From Rubripirellula sp. (GTDB lineage Bacteria > Planctomycetota > Planctomycetia > Pirellulales > Pirellulaceae), in contig JAQWPZ010000017.1 in NCBI GenBank assembly GCA_029245125.1, forward strand, positions 62,001 to 126,000: a stretch of 64,000 bases of DNA. The letters run 5' to 3'. This document shows, in pieces, positions 18,963 through 27,462 of this stretch (position 1 is its first letter; the number at the start of each line of letters is the position of its first letter). Made by a program: the position numbers and the translations under genes. The notes beneath the pieces were generated by a model that worked only from the letters and a program-made list of their open reading frames with translations, had not been told where the DNA came from and did not search any database.

Positions 18963-19346
18963 TCAGTGAAGCTCTTGCATAAGTTGCCCAAAGCTAACAG
19001 CCTGGGACTGCCGCAATCGGTTGAATGCTTCGCTCAATCCGAAGTGAGCCCCAACTTGGCGATCATGGGAGTACTCAAGTGCCAGTCGTTCTATCTCGAC
19101 GGCATTCGGCTTTTTGTAACGGGCTCGTAGCTGTTCGCCATATCGCGCCATGGGCGAGCTAATCAGCAGCAGCAAAATAATTGCCAGTGTCAAACCACCC
19201 AGTTTCCGTTCGCTGCGGCGAACTTGGCAGTGTTTCCGAGCTGCTTCAATCGTGCTCGGCCGAAGATCTCGCGATGGTCGCACGTGATGCGCGGCCGATA
19301 AGATGAGCTCTTCAATCGATGGTTCAGAGCGGGGAAGATCAGACAT
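18963..19346 (-). CDS. Small single-pass membrane protein, possible anti-sigma-like partner
   Basis: A 127-residue protein starting at ATG 19346; its first eight bases overlap the end of the sigma factor gene, so it is co-translated with it. One membrane segment lies in the middle (GGLTLAIILLLLIS), with about 50 residues before it and 60 after. A start inside the sigma gene's reading region with an immediate overlap is typical of anti-sigma factors. I see no zinc-binding HxxxCxxC motif of the ZAS type, so an anti-sigma role is inferred from context only. Confidence 0.65.
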   Translation of the reverse strand: MSDLPRSEPSIEELILSAAHHVRPSRDLRPSTIEAARKHCQVRRSERKLGGLTLAIILLLLISSPMARYGEQLRARYKKPNAVEIERLALEYSHDRQVGAHFGLSEAFNRLRQSQAVSFGQLMQELH

Positions 19347-19908
19347 GAGAGACCTCCTCGTTCGCGAAGGGACGAAGTTTCTGGCCCAGTTTCTCAATTG
19401 CGTAACGGTAGCGACTTGCTGCCGTGGAGGGAGTGATCTCCAGCACTTGCGAGATTTGCTGGAAAGTCATTTCTTCCCAGATCTTGAGTACGACGACTTC
19501 ACTTTGAAGCGTCGGCAACTCTTGCAAAGCCTGCCAAACCGCCTCCTTTCGGTCTTCACCCTCGAGTCGATCGGTTGATCGCCAAGTGATGAGGTCCGTC
19601 AAATTCTGCACGAAATACCAGCGGCGTCTGCGCCGCAGGATTGCTAGTGCTTCATTGCGGACCATCCTTAGCAGGTAGGCCCATGGTTGCTTGCTCGCCT
19701 GCAGCAGTATTGGCTGTCCGGCGATCTTAGCCAAGGTCGTTTGTACTGCATCCTCGGCATCGTCTTGATGTCGGGTGATGGTCGTTGCATATCGGACCAA
19801 ACGTTCCGCTGTCAAATCGTAGAGCCCGGTGATGGCCGCCGGACTGCTTTCGGTAAGACGGATCGCGTGGGTTTTCACGCGTTCGGAGAAGCTCTCGCAA
19901 TTTTCCAT
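19339..19908 (-). CDS. ECF-type RNA polymerase sigma factor
   Basis: A 189-residue protein from ATG 19908; a TTG at 19929 would add seven residues. Region 2 covers residues about 30-100 (YATTITRHQDDAEDAVQTTL, then KQPWAYLLRMVRNEA). Region 4 covers about 130-180 with a helix-turn-helix (LPTLQSEVVVLKIWEEMTFQ followed by QISQVLEITPSTAASR). There is no region 1 or 3, so it is of the ECF type. It precedes the small membrane protein and, 247 bp further, the pseudopilin operon on the same strand; control of that operon is possible but not shown. Confidence 0.85.
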   Translation of the reverse strand: MENCESFSERVKTHAIRLTESSPAAITGLYDLTAERLVRYATTITRHQDDAEDAVQTTLAKIAGQPILLQASKQPWAYLLRMVRNEALAILRRRRRWYFVQNLTDLITWRSTDRLEGEDRKEAVWQALQELPTLQSEVVVLKIWEEMTFQQISQVLEITPSTAASRYRYAIEKLGQKLRPFANEEVSHV

Positions 19909-20002
19909 GGTGCGTATAAGATGCGCCAACCATGGTCGTTTGTCTAATAAGGTGGCCGTTTTCTAAAAAATTTAATCCCCATCCTGGGTGGTTTCCGTGT
20001 GG

Positions 20003-22438
20003 CTAAGTGACCTGGCGGCCGTAAAACCGATTCCCTAGGACCTGCTCAAGTAGGAACACGATCAGAACAAACAGAATGGCGGGGGAATGGAGCGAAACCC
20101 GTTGGGAAGCCTTGTTTTCGGCCACTTCGATTCCTTCGCGGTCGCTGGCTAACACATATTGATCGGGTCCAAAAATCTGATCCAAGTCGCCAGGTTCGAT
20201 TCTCTCCCGTGCTGTGGCGGCATCCGGCAGGTTCGCGCTGAAACCACTGCCCGCATCCAAGCCGCGGATCCAGTACACGCCGCCGCGAGCGACATCGGTG
20301 ATGGTGACGTCGGTTGCTTCGGGTGACAAATTCAGGGGGACCGGTGAGGTATCGCCTGGCGGGAATAGCTGAATCCGTTCGGGACGCGACGCCGGGTCAC
20401 TGGAGGAAACTTCCACGGTCACCGCTTGTCCGACAGCGACGTTTTGGTCTGATTCTCCGCGACGGGTCAACAACTCAACGCTTTGCCGGATCAATAGCCA
20501 AGCAGGCCAGGGGTCGATTCCAAACAGATCATTCCAGCTACGGGTTTTGGAACCGAGTGCAGGCAGTGGTGTCGCCAGCATTAGAATTCGGCCCGGTCGA
20601 GCATTTGTTTCTGTCTCGGTTGTTTTCGGCTGGGGTTCGACTAATCGTTCCAGCAATGCGGGATGGTCGGATCCAGCAAAGGTCATCAAGACACGATCTG
20701 AGGTTGCGGGTTTCACTTGCCAATATTGTCGGACACGAAAATCGGCCCAAGGCGTATCTTTAGTCAGGGTCCGGGTAGTCGGATGATTGGCGGCTGTGAC
20801 TTGCAAAAAACTGCCCGGTTCGGGGATGCGCCATGGTCGTATCAGTTCGGGAGTCCAGGTGTCGTTGACGGCGGAAGTTCCTGCCTGTGGGCCGAGCGTC
20901 ACGAAGATGCCGCCACCCTCGCGGGCAAAGTCGCTGATCGATTGATCCTGCAGCACGGTCGCCGGGGGATCCAGCAGCAAGACCGCCACGAAATCACTCA
21001 GTCTGACTGCAGGCAGATCTGCGTAGCCGACACGTTCGACCATGAATTCAGCTTTCTCTTCATCCACTAAGCCGGGTGATGCAATGATTGCCTGCTTCAG
21101 GACTTGAGCTTCATCTTCGTCGTCACTGACCATCAATATCGCCGATGGACGAAGCACTTCGAGGGTGAAATAACGAACGTCATCGAGCGGCATTGCATCA
21201 TCACCGACGATTCGGATGCGTCCGTGATGGATGCCCACTTCAAGTGATGGAATTGTCATCAGCAGTTCGCTCGACCCACCCGGTGCCACGCGGACATTCG
21301 TTCGGTCAAGTCTTTGCATTTCTGGGCGTACCACTTTTCCGTCGCGTACGAACGGTAAGGCGGGGTCATTCACAAACAGATCTAATTCGACCGTTGCCGC
21401 GATCGGCCCGGTGGTTTGCCCGGTGGTTTGCCCAGTGGTTTGCCCAGTGGTTTGCCCAGTGGTTTGCCCAGATCCGAGCGAGAGGGTCGACGTCAACGCG
21501 ATCGGTACACCTTGTGGCGGCGTGGTGTCGGCGAAGATTGGCGTGGAGAGTGAACGATTAGTTCCCTGCATCTCGCCGAGATCGAAGATGGTCATTGCTA
21601 CCGGTGGTGCATCGGCCAATAACGCAGCCAAGCCACTTTCCCGAATCGAATCGTTCCACGTTGAAGCGGCCAAATCTGTGACGAGTAAGATTTGCCGATT
21701 GGGTAGATCACTTGTCCGCAGTAAGCGGGTCGCGGCATCCAGTCGGGCAGCTAGCGGTTGGGTGACCTCGAGCGGTTGCAGTTGCTCAATCTTAGAAACG
21801 CTGCTGGCGACATCGAGCGAGAAGGAGACGATTTGGGACGAGCGATCAACGATCGCAATGCGACTTGTTCTTGGCAATCGTGTGACCATCCAAGTCGCCA
21901 GATCTTTCATTCTGGCAAGACGGTCATCGTTTGGTGTTTTCCACGCGGAGGTGGGAGCATTGTCAAGTACGATCGCGATTGACACCGGCTCGGAAGAGGA
22001 TTGCATCGGTGCTGTGCCAGATGCGTAGGTCGTGATGCCCCAAATCATCGCGACCAGAACGGATACGATGGCGGCTGCCGTCAAACTGTACACGGTGGTT
22101 TTCGCCTGGCCCCGTGATATCGCAACGGTCGCAAGTACCAACAATGCTAAGCCCAACGCTGCAACCAATCCGATGGTCAGCCAAGTGACGGACAATGATT
22201 GGTGAATCGCTGGACGGGCCAGCGCGATCGCCAATGCTGCGAGTGCCGCGATCCGCAGTGCCAGTAACCACCAACGGCGGACTCGTAAACGACTGCGATT
22301 CGATTCGAAGCGTTTCGTCAGGAATCGAACCGAGGGAAACACGACTTTGCGTGGCTCGCGACGAGCGACCAAATGCAATACCAAGGGTACCGCGATCGCT
22401 GCGATTCCGAGGATCAGCGTGGCGTTAAAAAACGTCAT
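20003..22438 (-). CDS. BatA-type membrane protein with von Willebrand-like domain
   Basis: An 811-residue protein. The N-terminus is the double-transmembrane BatA-type domain (LILGIAAIAVPLVLHLVARR, then RWWLLALRIAALAALAIALA), followed by two more hydrophobic segments around residues 85-145. A VWA-like region follows (VSIAIVLDNAPTSAWK; ILLVTDLAASTW), with a divergent metal-binding site because DNAPTS replaces DxSxS. A beta-rich region and a glutamine-amidotransferase-like fold (FVTLGPQAG) come next, with a final C-terminal membrane helix. Residues about 325-345 are five QTTG repeats. The gene is the last of the moxR-DUF58-BatA operon, 2 bp after the DUF58 gene. A role in envelope quality control or stress tolerance is inferred from the family. 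Confidence 0.8.
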   Translation of the reverse strand: MTFFNATLILGIAAIAVPLVLHLVARREPRKVVFPSVRFLTKRFESNRSRLRVRRWWLLALRIAALAALAIALARPAIHQSLSVTWLTIGLVAALGLALLVLATVAISRGQAKTTVYSLTAAAIVSVLVAMIWGITTYASGTAPMQSSSEPVSIAIVLDNAPTSAWKTPNDDRLARMKDLATWMVTRLPRTSRIAIVDRSSQIVSFSLDVASSVSKIEQLQPLEVTQPLAARLDAATRLLRTSDLPNRQILLVTDLAASTWNDSIRESGLAALLADAPPVAMTIFDLGEMQGTNRSLSTPIFADTTPPQGVPIALTSTLSLGSGQTTGQTTGQTTGQTTGQTTGPIAATVELDLFVNDPALPFVRDGKVVRPEMQRLDRTNVRVAPGGSSELLMTIPSLEVGIHHGRIRIVGDDAMPLDDVRYFTLEVLRPSAILMVSDDEDEAQVLKQAIIASPGLVDEEKAEFMVERVGYADLPAVRLSDFVAVLLLDPPATVLQDQSISDFAREGGGIFVTLGPQAGTSAVNDTWTPELIRPWRIPEPGSFLQVTAANHPTTRTLTKDTPWADFRVRQYWQVKPATSDRVLMTFAGSDHPALLERLVEPQPKTTETETNARPGRILMLATPLPALGSKTRSWNDLFGIDPWPAWLLIRQSVELLTRRGESDQNVAVGQAVTVEVSSSDPASRPERIQLFPPGDTSPVPLNLSPEATDVTITDVARGGVYWIRGLDAGSGFSANLPDAATARERIEPGDLDQIFGPDQYVLASDREGIEVAENKASQRVSLHSPAILFVLIVFLLEQVLGNRFYGRQVT
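21407..21466 (-). repeat. In-frame tandem repeat, 5 x 12 bp, in the BatA-like gene
   Basis: Five adjacent 12-bp units. Three read cccagtggtttg and two read cccggtggtttg on the plus strand. They encode QTTG five times, keeping the frame. Confidence 0.95.
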
Positions 22439-22440
22439 GG

Positions 22441-23346
22441 TTAAAACCGCGCCTGGCGTTGCTGCAGGTATTCAGTGAGAGCGGCATCAAATGGCATGCT
22501 CGTATCCAGTGGGACGTAATCAATCCGAAGTCGGTTGCAACCTTCTCGATAATCATCGCGAAACTGTTCGAGTTGTTTGAGGTAGTCTTCACGGAAACCG
22601 GAGGCATCGACCGACACCGTGTGACCGGTTTCTGAATCCTCGAATTGCACTGGTCCTTCGTAGGGAAAGTGAACCTCAGCTTCGTCCATTACGTGGAAAA
22701 CGATCACATCGTTACCGCCGTGTTTTAGCCGGGCGAGTGCGGCAATGATCTCTTCTGGACTATCTGCATCGGATTCACTTGGCAACAGATCGGTAAACAG
22801 CATGACCAGTGAATGTTGTTTCAGCATCGCCGCGACTTGCGTGATGCAGGCTGCTAATTCAGTTCGGCCGGTCGGTTGGAGTCGTGAAAGCTGGGCCATC
22901 ACGTCGCCGAGGTGACCCCGCCGACTGCGAGCGGGCAGCAACGCTTTGACTTTTTCATCAAACGTGAGCAAGCCAACGGGATCCTGTTGCAGCGTCATCA
23001 GGTAGGTTAAGGCTGCTGCCAAGCAGGTTGAATATTCAAACTTGGTCATCGACTGGCTCTCGGTAAAGCCCATCGACTTTGATAGATCCATCACCAGATA
23101 ACCGGTGAGATTGGTTTCGGCTTCGAACCGCTTGATGAAATATTTATCGGTCTTGGCGTAAGCCAACCAGTCAATCAGCTTTGGATCATCACCGCGGTTG
23201 TAACGTCGGTGTTCACTAAACTGAACTGAAAAGCCTTGGAAAGGACTCGAGTGCAAGCCTTGTAGAAAACCGCGAACGACCATTCGGGCGCGTACGTCGA
23301 GTCGCTTGATCTGTTGCAGCGATTCGGGACTGAGCAGAGCCGACAT
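22441..23346 (-). CDS. DUF58 domain protein (VWA-like, MoxR partner)
   Basis: A 301-residue cytosolic protein with the DUF58 signature (GFSVQFSEHRRYNRGDDPKLIDW is the core; the key part is YNRGDD then DWLAYAKTDKYFIKRFE). A VWA-like fold follows (YLVMDLSKSMGF, with DxSxS-like metal-binding residues, and LVMLFTDLLPSES). Such proteins are encoded with MoxR ATPases and are thought to act as their adaptor or substrate-recognition partner. It starts 1 bp before the end of the moxR gene region and is 2 bp from the BatA-like gene. Confidence 0.9.
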   Translation of the reverse strand: MSALLSPESLQQIKRLDVRARMVVRGFLQGLHSSPFQGFSVQFSEHRRYNRGDDPKLIDWLAYAKTDKYFIKRFEAETNLTGYLVMDLSKSMGFTESQSMTKFEYSTCLAAALTYLMTLQQDPVGLLTFDEKVKALLPARSRRGHLGDVMAQLSRLQPTGRTELAACITQVAAMLKQHSLVMLFTDLLPSESDADSPEEIIAALARLKHGGNDVIVFHVMDEAEVHFPYEGPVQFEDSETGHTVSVDASGFREDYLKQLEQFRDDYREGCNRLRIDYVPLDTSMPFDAALTEYLQQRQARF

Positions 23347-23347
23347 G

Positions 23348-24439
23348 TCATTGAGCCTTGGCGAGCTTCTTCGGCTCTGGTGGGCGGATATCTTCCAGCA
23401 ACCGAGTTATGATCGCATCCGTATCCATCCCCTCGGCTTGCGCCTGAAAGTTGGTCGCCACGCGATGCCGCAGGACAGGTAAAGCGACGCGTTGAATGTC
23501 AGCAGGATCGACGCTGAAGCGTCCATCCATTGCCGCGATCGCCTTGGCACCTGCAATGAGGTTTTGTCCTGCGCGAGGACCAGCGCCAAAGTCGATCAAT
23601 TCGCGGATATAGTCAGGTGCAGTGGGATCTTTGGGACGCGTTGCCCGCACCAATTGCGCCGTGTAGCGAACAACGTAAGGATTGACGGCGATGCTGGCGA
23701 CCAACCGTTGCACATTCAGGATTGCCCGCGATGACAGAACCTTGTTGACGGTTGCCTTCTCGCCAAGCGTTGTGGTCGTCAGAATCTTTTCTTCCTCTTC
23801 CGCGGTCGGATAGTCCACACGAATGTTGAACATGAAGCGGTCGAGTTGAGCTTCCGGAAGTGGGTAGGTGCCTTCCTGTTCGATAGGGTTTTGTGTGGCG
23901 ATTGTGAAGAACGGGCTCGGCAGCGTGTAGGTATCACGGCCGACGGTGCACTGTCGTTCCTGCATTGCCTCGAGCAACGCCGCTTGTGTTTTGGGCGGTG
24001 TTCGGTTGATTTCGTCGGCCAGCAAGATGTTGGTGAAAATCGGACCCTCTACGAAGCGAAAGCTTCGCTTGCCGGCTTCGTCTTCTTCCAGCACTTGGGT
24101 GCCCGTAATATCCGACGGCATTAAATCCGGGGTAAACTGCACCCGCTTGAAAGAGACGTCCAATATTTCAGCCAAAGTACTGACCATTAACGTTTTGGCC
24201 AGGCCAGGCACCCCTTCCAACAAGCAGTGTCCGCGTGTGAAGATCGCTGCCAGCAGCTGTTCGATCGTTTCACTTTGGCCCACAATGACTTTGCCTAGCT
24301 CAGTCCGCATCGTTTGCTGGTGTTCAGCGAACTCGCGGAGGACGTCGCCGAGGCTTCGCGGTGGGGCAGCAGATTGGTTCGCGGGATTCGGATCGGACGA
24401 AGGTGGCGGAATGGGCGCCGGTGGAGGAGAACCGCTCAT
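23348..24439 (-). CDS. MoxR family AAA+ ATPase
   Basis: The start is ATG 24439 (363 aa). The longer frame to 24541 runs into the divergent gene's upstream region and is not needed. A Pro-rich N-terminal tail is followed by the AAA+ core: Walker A variant GVPGLAKT, Walker B LLADEINRTPPKTQAALLEA, sensor 1 ATQNPIEQEGTYPLPEAQLD, and an arginine-containing lid. MoxR ATPases act as chaperones for metal-containing or VWA proteins. It is the first gene of the moxR-DUF58-BatA operon and is divergent from the DUF4159 gene. Confidence 0.92.
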   Translation of the reverse strand: MSGSPPPAPIPPPSSDPNPANQSAAPPRSLGDVLREFAEHQQTMRTELGKVIVGQSETIEQLLAAIFTRGHCLLEGVPGLAKTLMVSTLAEILDVSFKRVQFTPDLMPSDITGTQVLEEDEAGKRSFRFVEGPIFTNILLADEINRTPPKTQAALLEAMQERQCTVGRDTYTLPSPFFTIATQNPIEQEGTYPLPEAQLDRFMFNIRVDYPTAEEEEKILTTTTLGEKATVNKVLSSRAILNVQRLVASIAVNPYVVRYTAQLVRATRPKDPTAPDYIRELIDFGAGPRAGQNLIAGAKAIAAMDGRFSVDPADIQRVALPVLRHRVATNFQAQAEGMDTDAIITRLLEDIRPPEPKKLAKAQ

Positions 24440-24571
24440 GATGGAAAAGAAACAGTCCTTTGTACGAATGCGATTGAGATCGTGAGCCAAGCAAGCAACA
24501 CGGGCCAACGGGCTCGTGACTATCGCTATCTTAGACACCACAACCTGAGTGCGGGGAGGAGGGAGCTACAC

Positions 24572-26914
24572 GTGGTCAAACCTTGCAGAACATCATTTGC
24601 TGTCCTGGTGATCCTGATCACTGTTTGGATGGCCGCGGTCCCAACGCGATCTTACGCTCAAGTCAACGCGGCAGCGGTGCAGCGATCGATTGATCGTGGA
24701 ATTACCTATCTTCGCAAAACACAAAATGGGCGAGGTGGCTGGGAGGAGTACGGGGGGCAGTCTTGTGGCTTGTCCGCCCTGTGTACCTTGGCCCTTCTTA
24801 ATGTCGGTGTGCCTCGGGATGATCCCGCGATCGTCAAGGCGATGCGGTATTTACGAGGTTTTGAACCGGGTGAAACCTACAGCGTGGCTCTGCAAACCCT
24901 TGTGTACTGCCAGATGGGTGCCGCGGGAGATCTGCCGCGGATTCGTCGCAATGTCCGATTGTTGGTCGAAGAGCAGTTTCAAGCGGGACGACCTGATCGC
25001 ATCGGAAGTTGGAGCTACGGCGGCGGTATGGGGAGTGGCGATCCGTCCAACGCGCAATTCGCGATCTTAGCGTTGGGTGCTGCCCAAGATCGTGGGATTG
25101 AGGTTTCCCAGGATGTTTTCCGTCGAGCGCTGGACTATTGGGTTAACCGGCAATTGAACAATGGTGGATGGAGCTACCGATCCCGCCCCGTGCCCACGGG
25201 CAGCATGACCTGCGCCGGAATTGCTTCGATCATCATCGCTCGCGGGCGTTTGGGTGGTGAGAGTTCGTCGATTGAGGGCGATCAGATTCGGTGCTGTGGT
25301 GGCGAAGGCTCCGCCGATGACCCGGTCGAGCGGGGATTAGCGTGGCTGGGCCGTAACTTCACACTCGTTGCGAATCCCGGCGGTGATAAATTCACTTTCT
25401 TCTATTATCTCTACGCGCTCGAACGGGTTGGACGACTGTCGGGACGCCGATTGATTGGTGAGCATGATTGGTATCGTGAAGGTGCCGAAAGGCTGATCAA
25501 GCTGCAGGACGGTTTTTCGGGCTTTTGGCCGGGAGCCGAACCGATGGAAACACGTGAGGTGGCGACCTCTTTCGCGCTGCTATTTCTCGGGAAAGGTAAA
25601 CGTCAGGTGGTCGCGGGACGCTTGAAGTATCCCCAACGCTTGTCTCCCGGGCAGTGGAATCAGCACCCCGATTCACTCCGCCAATTGGTGCGGCACGTCG
25701 AGCAGAATTGGCAACGCGATTTGACGTGGCAAACCATCGATGCTGCGACTGCCAAAGTGGATGACTTGCTTCAAACACCCGTTTTGGTGATCAGTGGTCG
25801 GCAGTCGGTCAATTTTACCCCCGAATTTGCCGAGAGTCTCAAGTCGTATGTCGACCAGGGCGGATGCATTTTATTTGAAGCTGACGGAGGCGATGGATGT
25901 GGTGACGCCAGTGGATTCGAGCAAAGTGTGAAGTCGCTTTGCCAGGATTGGTTTCCGGATGCTCCGTTGGATCGATTGCCGCTGAATCATCCGATTTGGT
26001 ACGCCGAGCACAAAGTCGATCCCACCGTGGTCGGCGATCAGTTTTGGGTTTACGGCGTGCAGGCTTGCTGCCGCACCGCCGTCTTCTTTGTGCCTCAGAG
26101 TTTGTCTTGTCGTTGGGAGCTGGGGGACGTTCTTTTCCAGCGTGATCGAGAGTCACCAGCGGCGCGGTCGCAGATCGGTACTGCGATTCGAATCGGTGAA
26201 AATCTGATCGCTTACGCGACCGGTCGGGAGCTAAAAGACAAGTTGCAGCAGCGATTGATCCTCGAGTCGGCCGAGGCTGGCTCCCCTGATAGGGGGGCGA
26301 TCCAGCTTGGGATGTTGGCGATCGATGCCGGGGGACAAGAAGCTCGGCGAGCACTGCCCAATGCTGCGTCACTAATGTCGTCGCGGCTGCCGATGCAAGT
26401 TTCGGCGATACCTCGACCGGTCGGGTTTGAGACAGAGCAGTTGTTGGAGGTGCCTTTCCTCTGGATGCATGGCCGAACCGAATTTGAGCTCGAGCCAGGT
26501 CAACGTGATGTGTTGCGGAAATACGTCGAAAACGGCGGTGTGATTCTCGGGACCTCGGTTTGTGGTAGCGAGCCTTTTGCCATGGCCTTTCGCCGCGAAA
26601 TGGCGCTGATTTTTACTGATTCGCCTTTGCAGTCTCTGCCTGCCAGTCATCCATTGCTAAATATCTACGGAGGCTATGACATCCGAAACGTCACGATTCG
26701 GACCCCTGCCGCGGCTGGGGCATCTGTCTCGCGACGCACTGGCCCGCCGTTATTGGAGTACGCAATGGTCGATCAAGTCGTCGGAGTTTTCTTTTCGCCA
26801 CTTGATCTGAGTTGTGCCCTGGAGAGTCCGAATTCTGTCCAATGTCCCGGCTACGACACCGAAGAGGCGGCGAAAATCGTCGCGAATCTGGTGCTTTTCG
26901 CTCTGCAGCAGTGA
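24572..26914 (+). CDS. Prenyltransferase-like alpha/alpha barrel fused to two DUF4159 domains
   Basis: The start is GTG 24572, with GGAGGAGGG 8-17 bases upstream; the open frame extends back to 24314 but that part is antisense to moxR. The product has 780 residues with a signal peptide (SFAVLVILITVWMAAVPTRS, cut near YAQ). Residues about 35-370 look like a squalene/hopene-cyclase-type alpha/alpha barrel (LRKTQNGRGGWEEYGG; GSWSYGGGMGSGD; NNGGWSYRS). Two DUF4159-like regions follow (VLVISGRQSVNFTPEF, YVDQGGCILFEADGG; then FLWMHGRTEFELEP, YVENGGVILGTSVCG). It is divergent from the moxR operon, and such genes often accompany MoxR/BatA clusters in planctomycetes. The function is unknown and catalytic aspartates are not evident. 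Confidence 0.8.
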   Translation: MVKPCRTSFAVLVILITVWMAAVPTRSYAQVNAAAVQRSIDRGITYLRKTQNGRGGWEEYGGQSCGLSALCTLALLNVGVPRDDPAIVKAMRYLRGFEPGETYSVALQTLVYCQMGAAGDLPRIRRNVRLLVEEQFQAGRPDRIGSWSYGGGMGSGDPSNAQFAILALGAAQDRGIEVSQDVFRRALDYWVNRQLNNGGWSYRSRPVPTGSMTCAGIASIIIARGRLGGESSSIEGDQIRCCGGEGSADDPVERGLAWLGRNFTLVANPGGDKFTFFYYLYALERVGRLSGRRLIGEHDWYREGAERLIKLQDGFSGFWPGAEPMETREVATSFALLFLGKGKRQVVAGRLKYPQRLSPGQWNQHPDSLRQLVRHVEQNWQRDLTWQTIDAATAKVDDLLQTPVLVISGRQSVNFTPEFAESLKSYVDQGGCILFEADGGDGCGDASGFEQSVKSLCQDWFPDAPLDRLPLNHPIWYAEHKVDPTVVGDQFWVYGVQACCRTAVFFVPQSLSCRWELGDVLFQRDRESPAARSQIGTAIRIGENLIAYATGRELKDKLQQRLILESAEAGSPDRGAIQLGMLAIDAGGQEARRALPNAASLMSSRLPMQVSAIPRPVGFETEQLLEVPFLWMHGRTEFELEPGQRDVLRKYVENGGVILGTSVCGSEPFAMAFRREMALIFTDSPLQSLPASHPLLNIYGGYDIRNVTIRTPAAAGASVSRRTGPPLLEYAMVDQVVGVFFSPLDLSCALESPNSVQCPGYDTEEAAKIVANLVLFALQQ

Positions 26915-27181
26915 TCGAGATTCGTTCAATTCCACGCCGTCGCCCGTTTTTTTGGGGCAGCAAATAAGAGGAAAACACAGGCTTTCTGCTTCATCAAAGC
27001 ACTGATTCGCCGTGTCGCGGAGCGGTCCTGCTCTGCTACTTCCGGGGGGATAGCTCATTTCGTTTGGGGACTGCGTGCTTTTCACCGTCTTTCTACTTGC
27101 CCAAATCACCCTTCACATGCAATAATCCCCGACCGCCAAAAGGCAAAAAGACACGTATTTATCTAAGTTGAGCGTCCTGCG

Positions 27182-27346
27182 ATGGCCAGAAGTAAGAAAA
27201 AAGCCGAAACCATTTTCCTCGTCTGCGACGAGTGCGGCGACTACAACTACTCCTACAAGCGTAAGCCGGGTGGTGAGAAGTTGAAGTTGATGAAGTATTG
27301 CGCACGTCTTCGCAAGCACACGTCGCACACCGAAAAGAAGAAATAA
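27182..27346 (+). CDS. rpmG: 50S ribosomal protein L33
   Basis: A 54-residue protein from ATG 27182, rich in Lys and Arg, with the L33 pattern: a CDEC pair at residues 15-18, [11 protein letters not shown] and a C-terminal [13 protein letters not shown]. The first zinc knuckle CxxC and one further Cys (residue 40) are present, but the fourth zinc-binding Cys is replaced by Leu (KYCARL against the usual KYCPRC), so zinc binding may be lost or altered. It lies 118 bp before the recJ start. The 267 bp upstream (26915-27181) show no other gene. Confidence 0.93.
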   Translation: MARSKKKAETIFLVCDECGDYNYSYKRKPGGEKLKLMKYCARLRKHTSHTEKKK

Positions 27347-27462
27347 CGTCTCGGCGATTCAGCGATCCGGGCTGCGGTCAAGATCGCTTCGGCTGATTCG
27401 ATTTGTGCGAACCTCACCCAAGTTTGGGGCTCTCGGCCGACAAGGACCGATCGGAGTCAAGG

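Noticed and set aside
21231-22028. 265-codon plus-strand frame with repeated VCPVVCPVV
   Set aside because: It is antisense to the BatA-like gene, and the repeat is the reverse reading of the QTTG minisatellite.
24314-24571. Upstream part of the long frame leading into the DUF4159 gene
   Set aside because: It is antisense to moxR, and the GTG at 24572 has a strong ribosome-binding site and starts a signal peptide.
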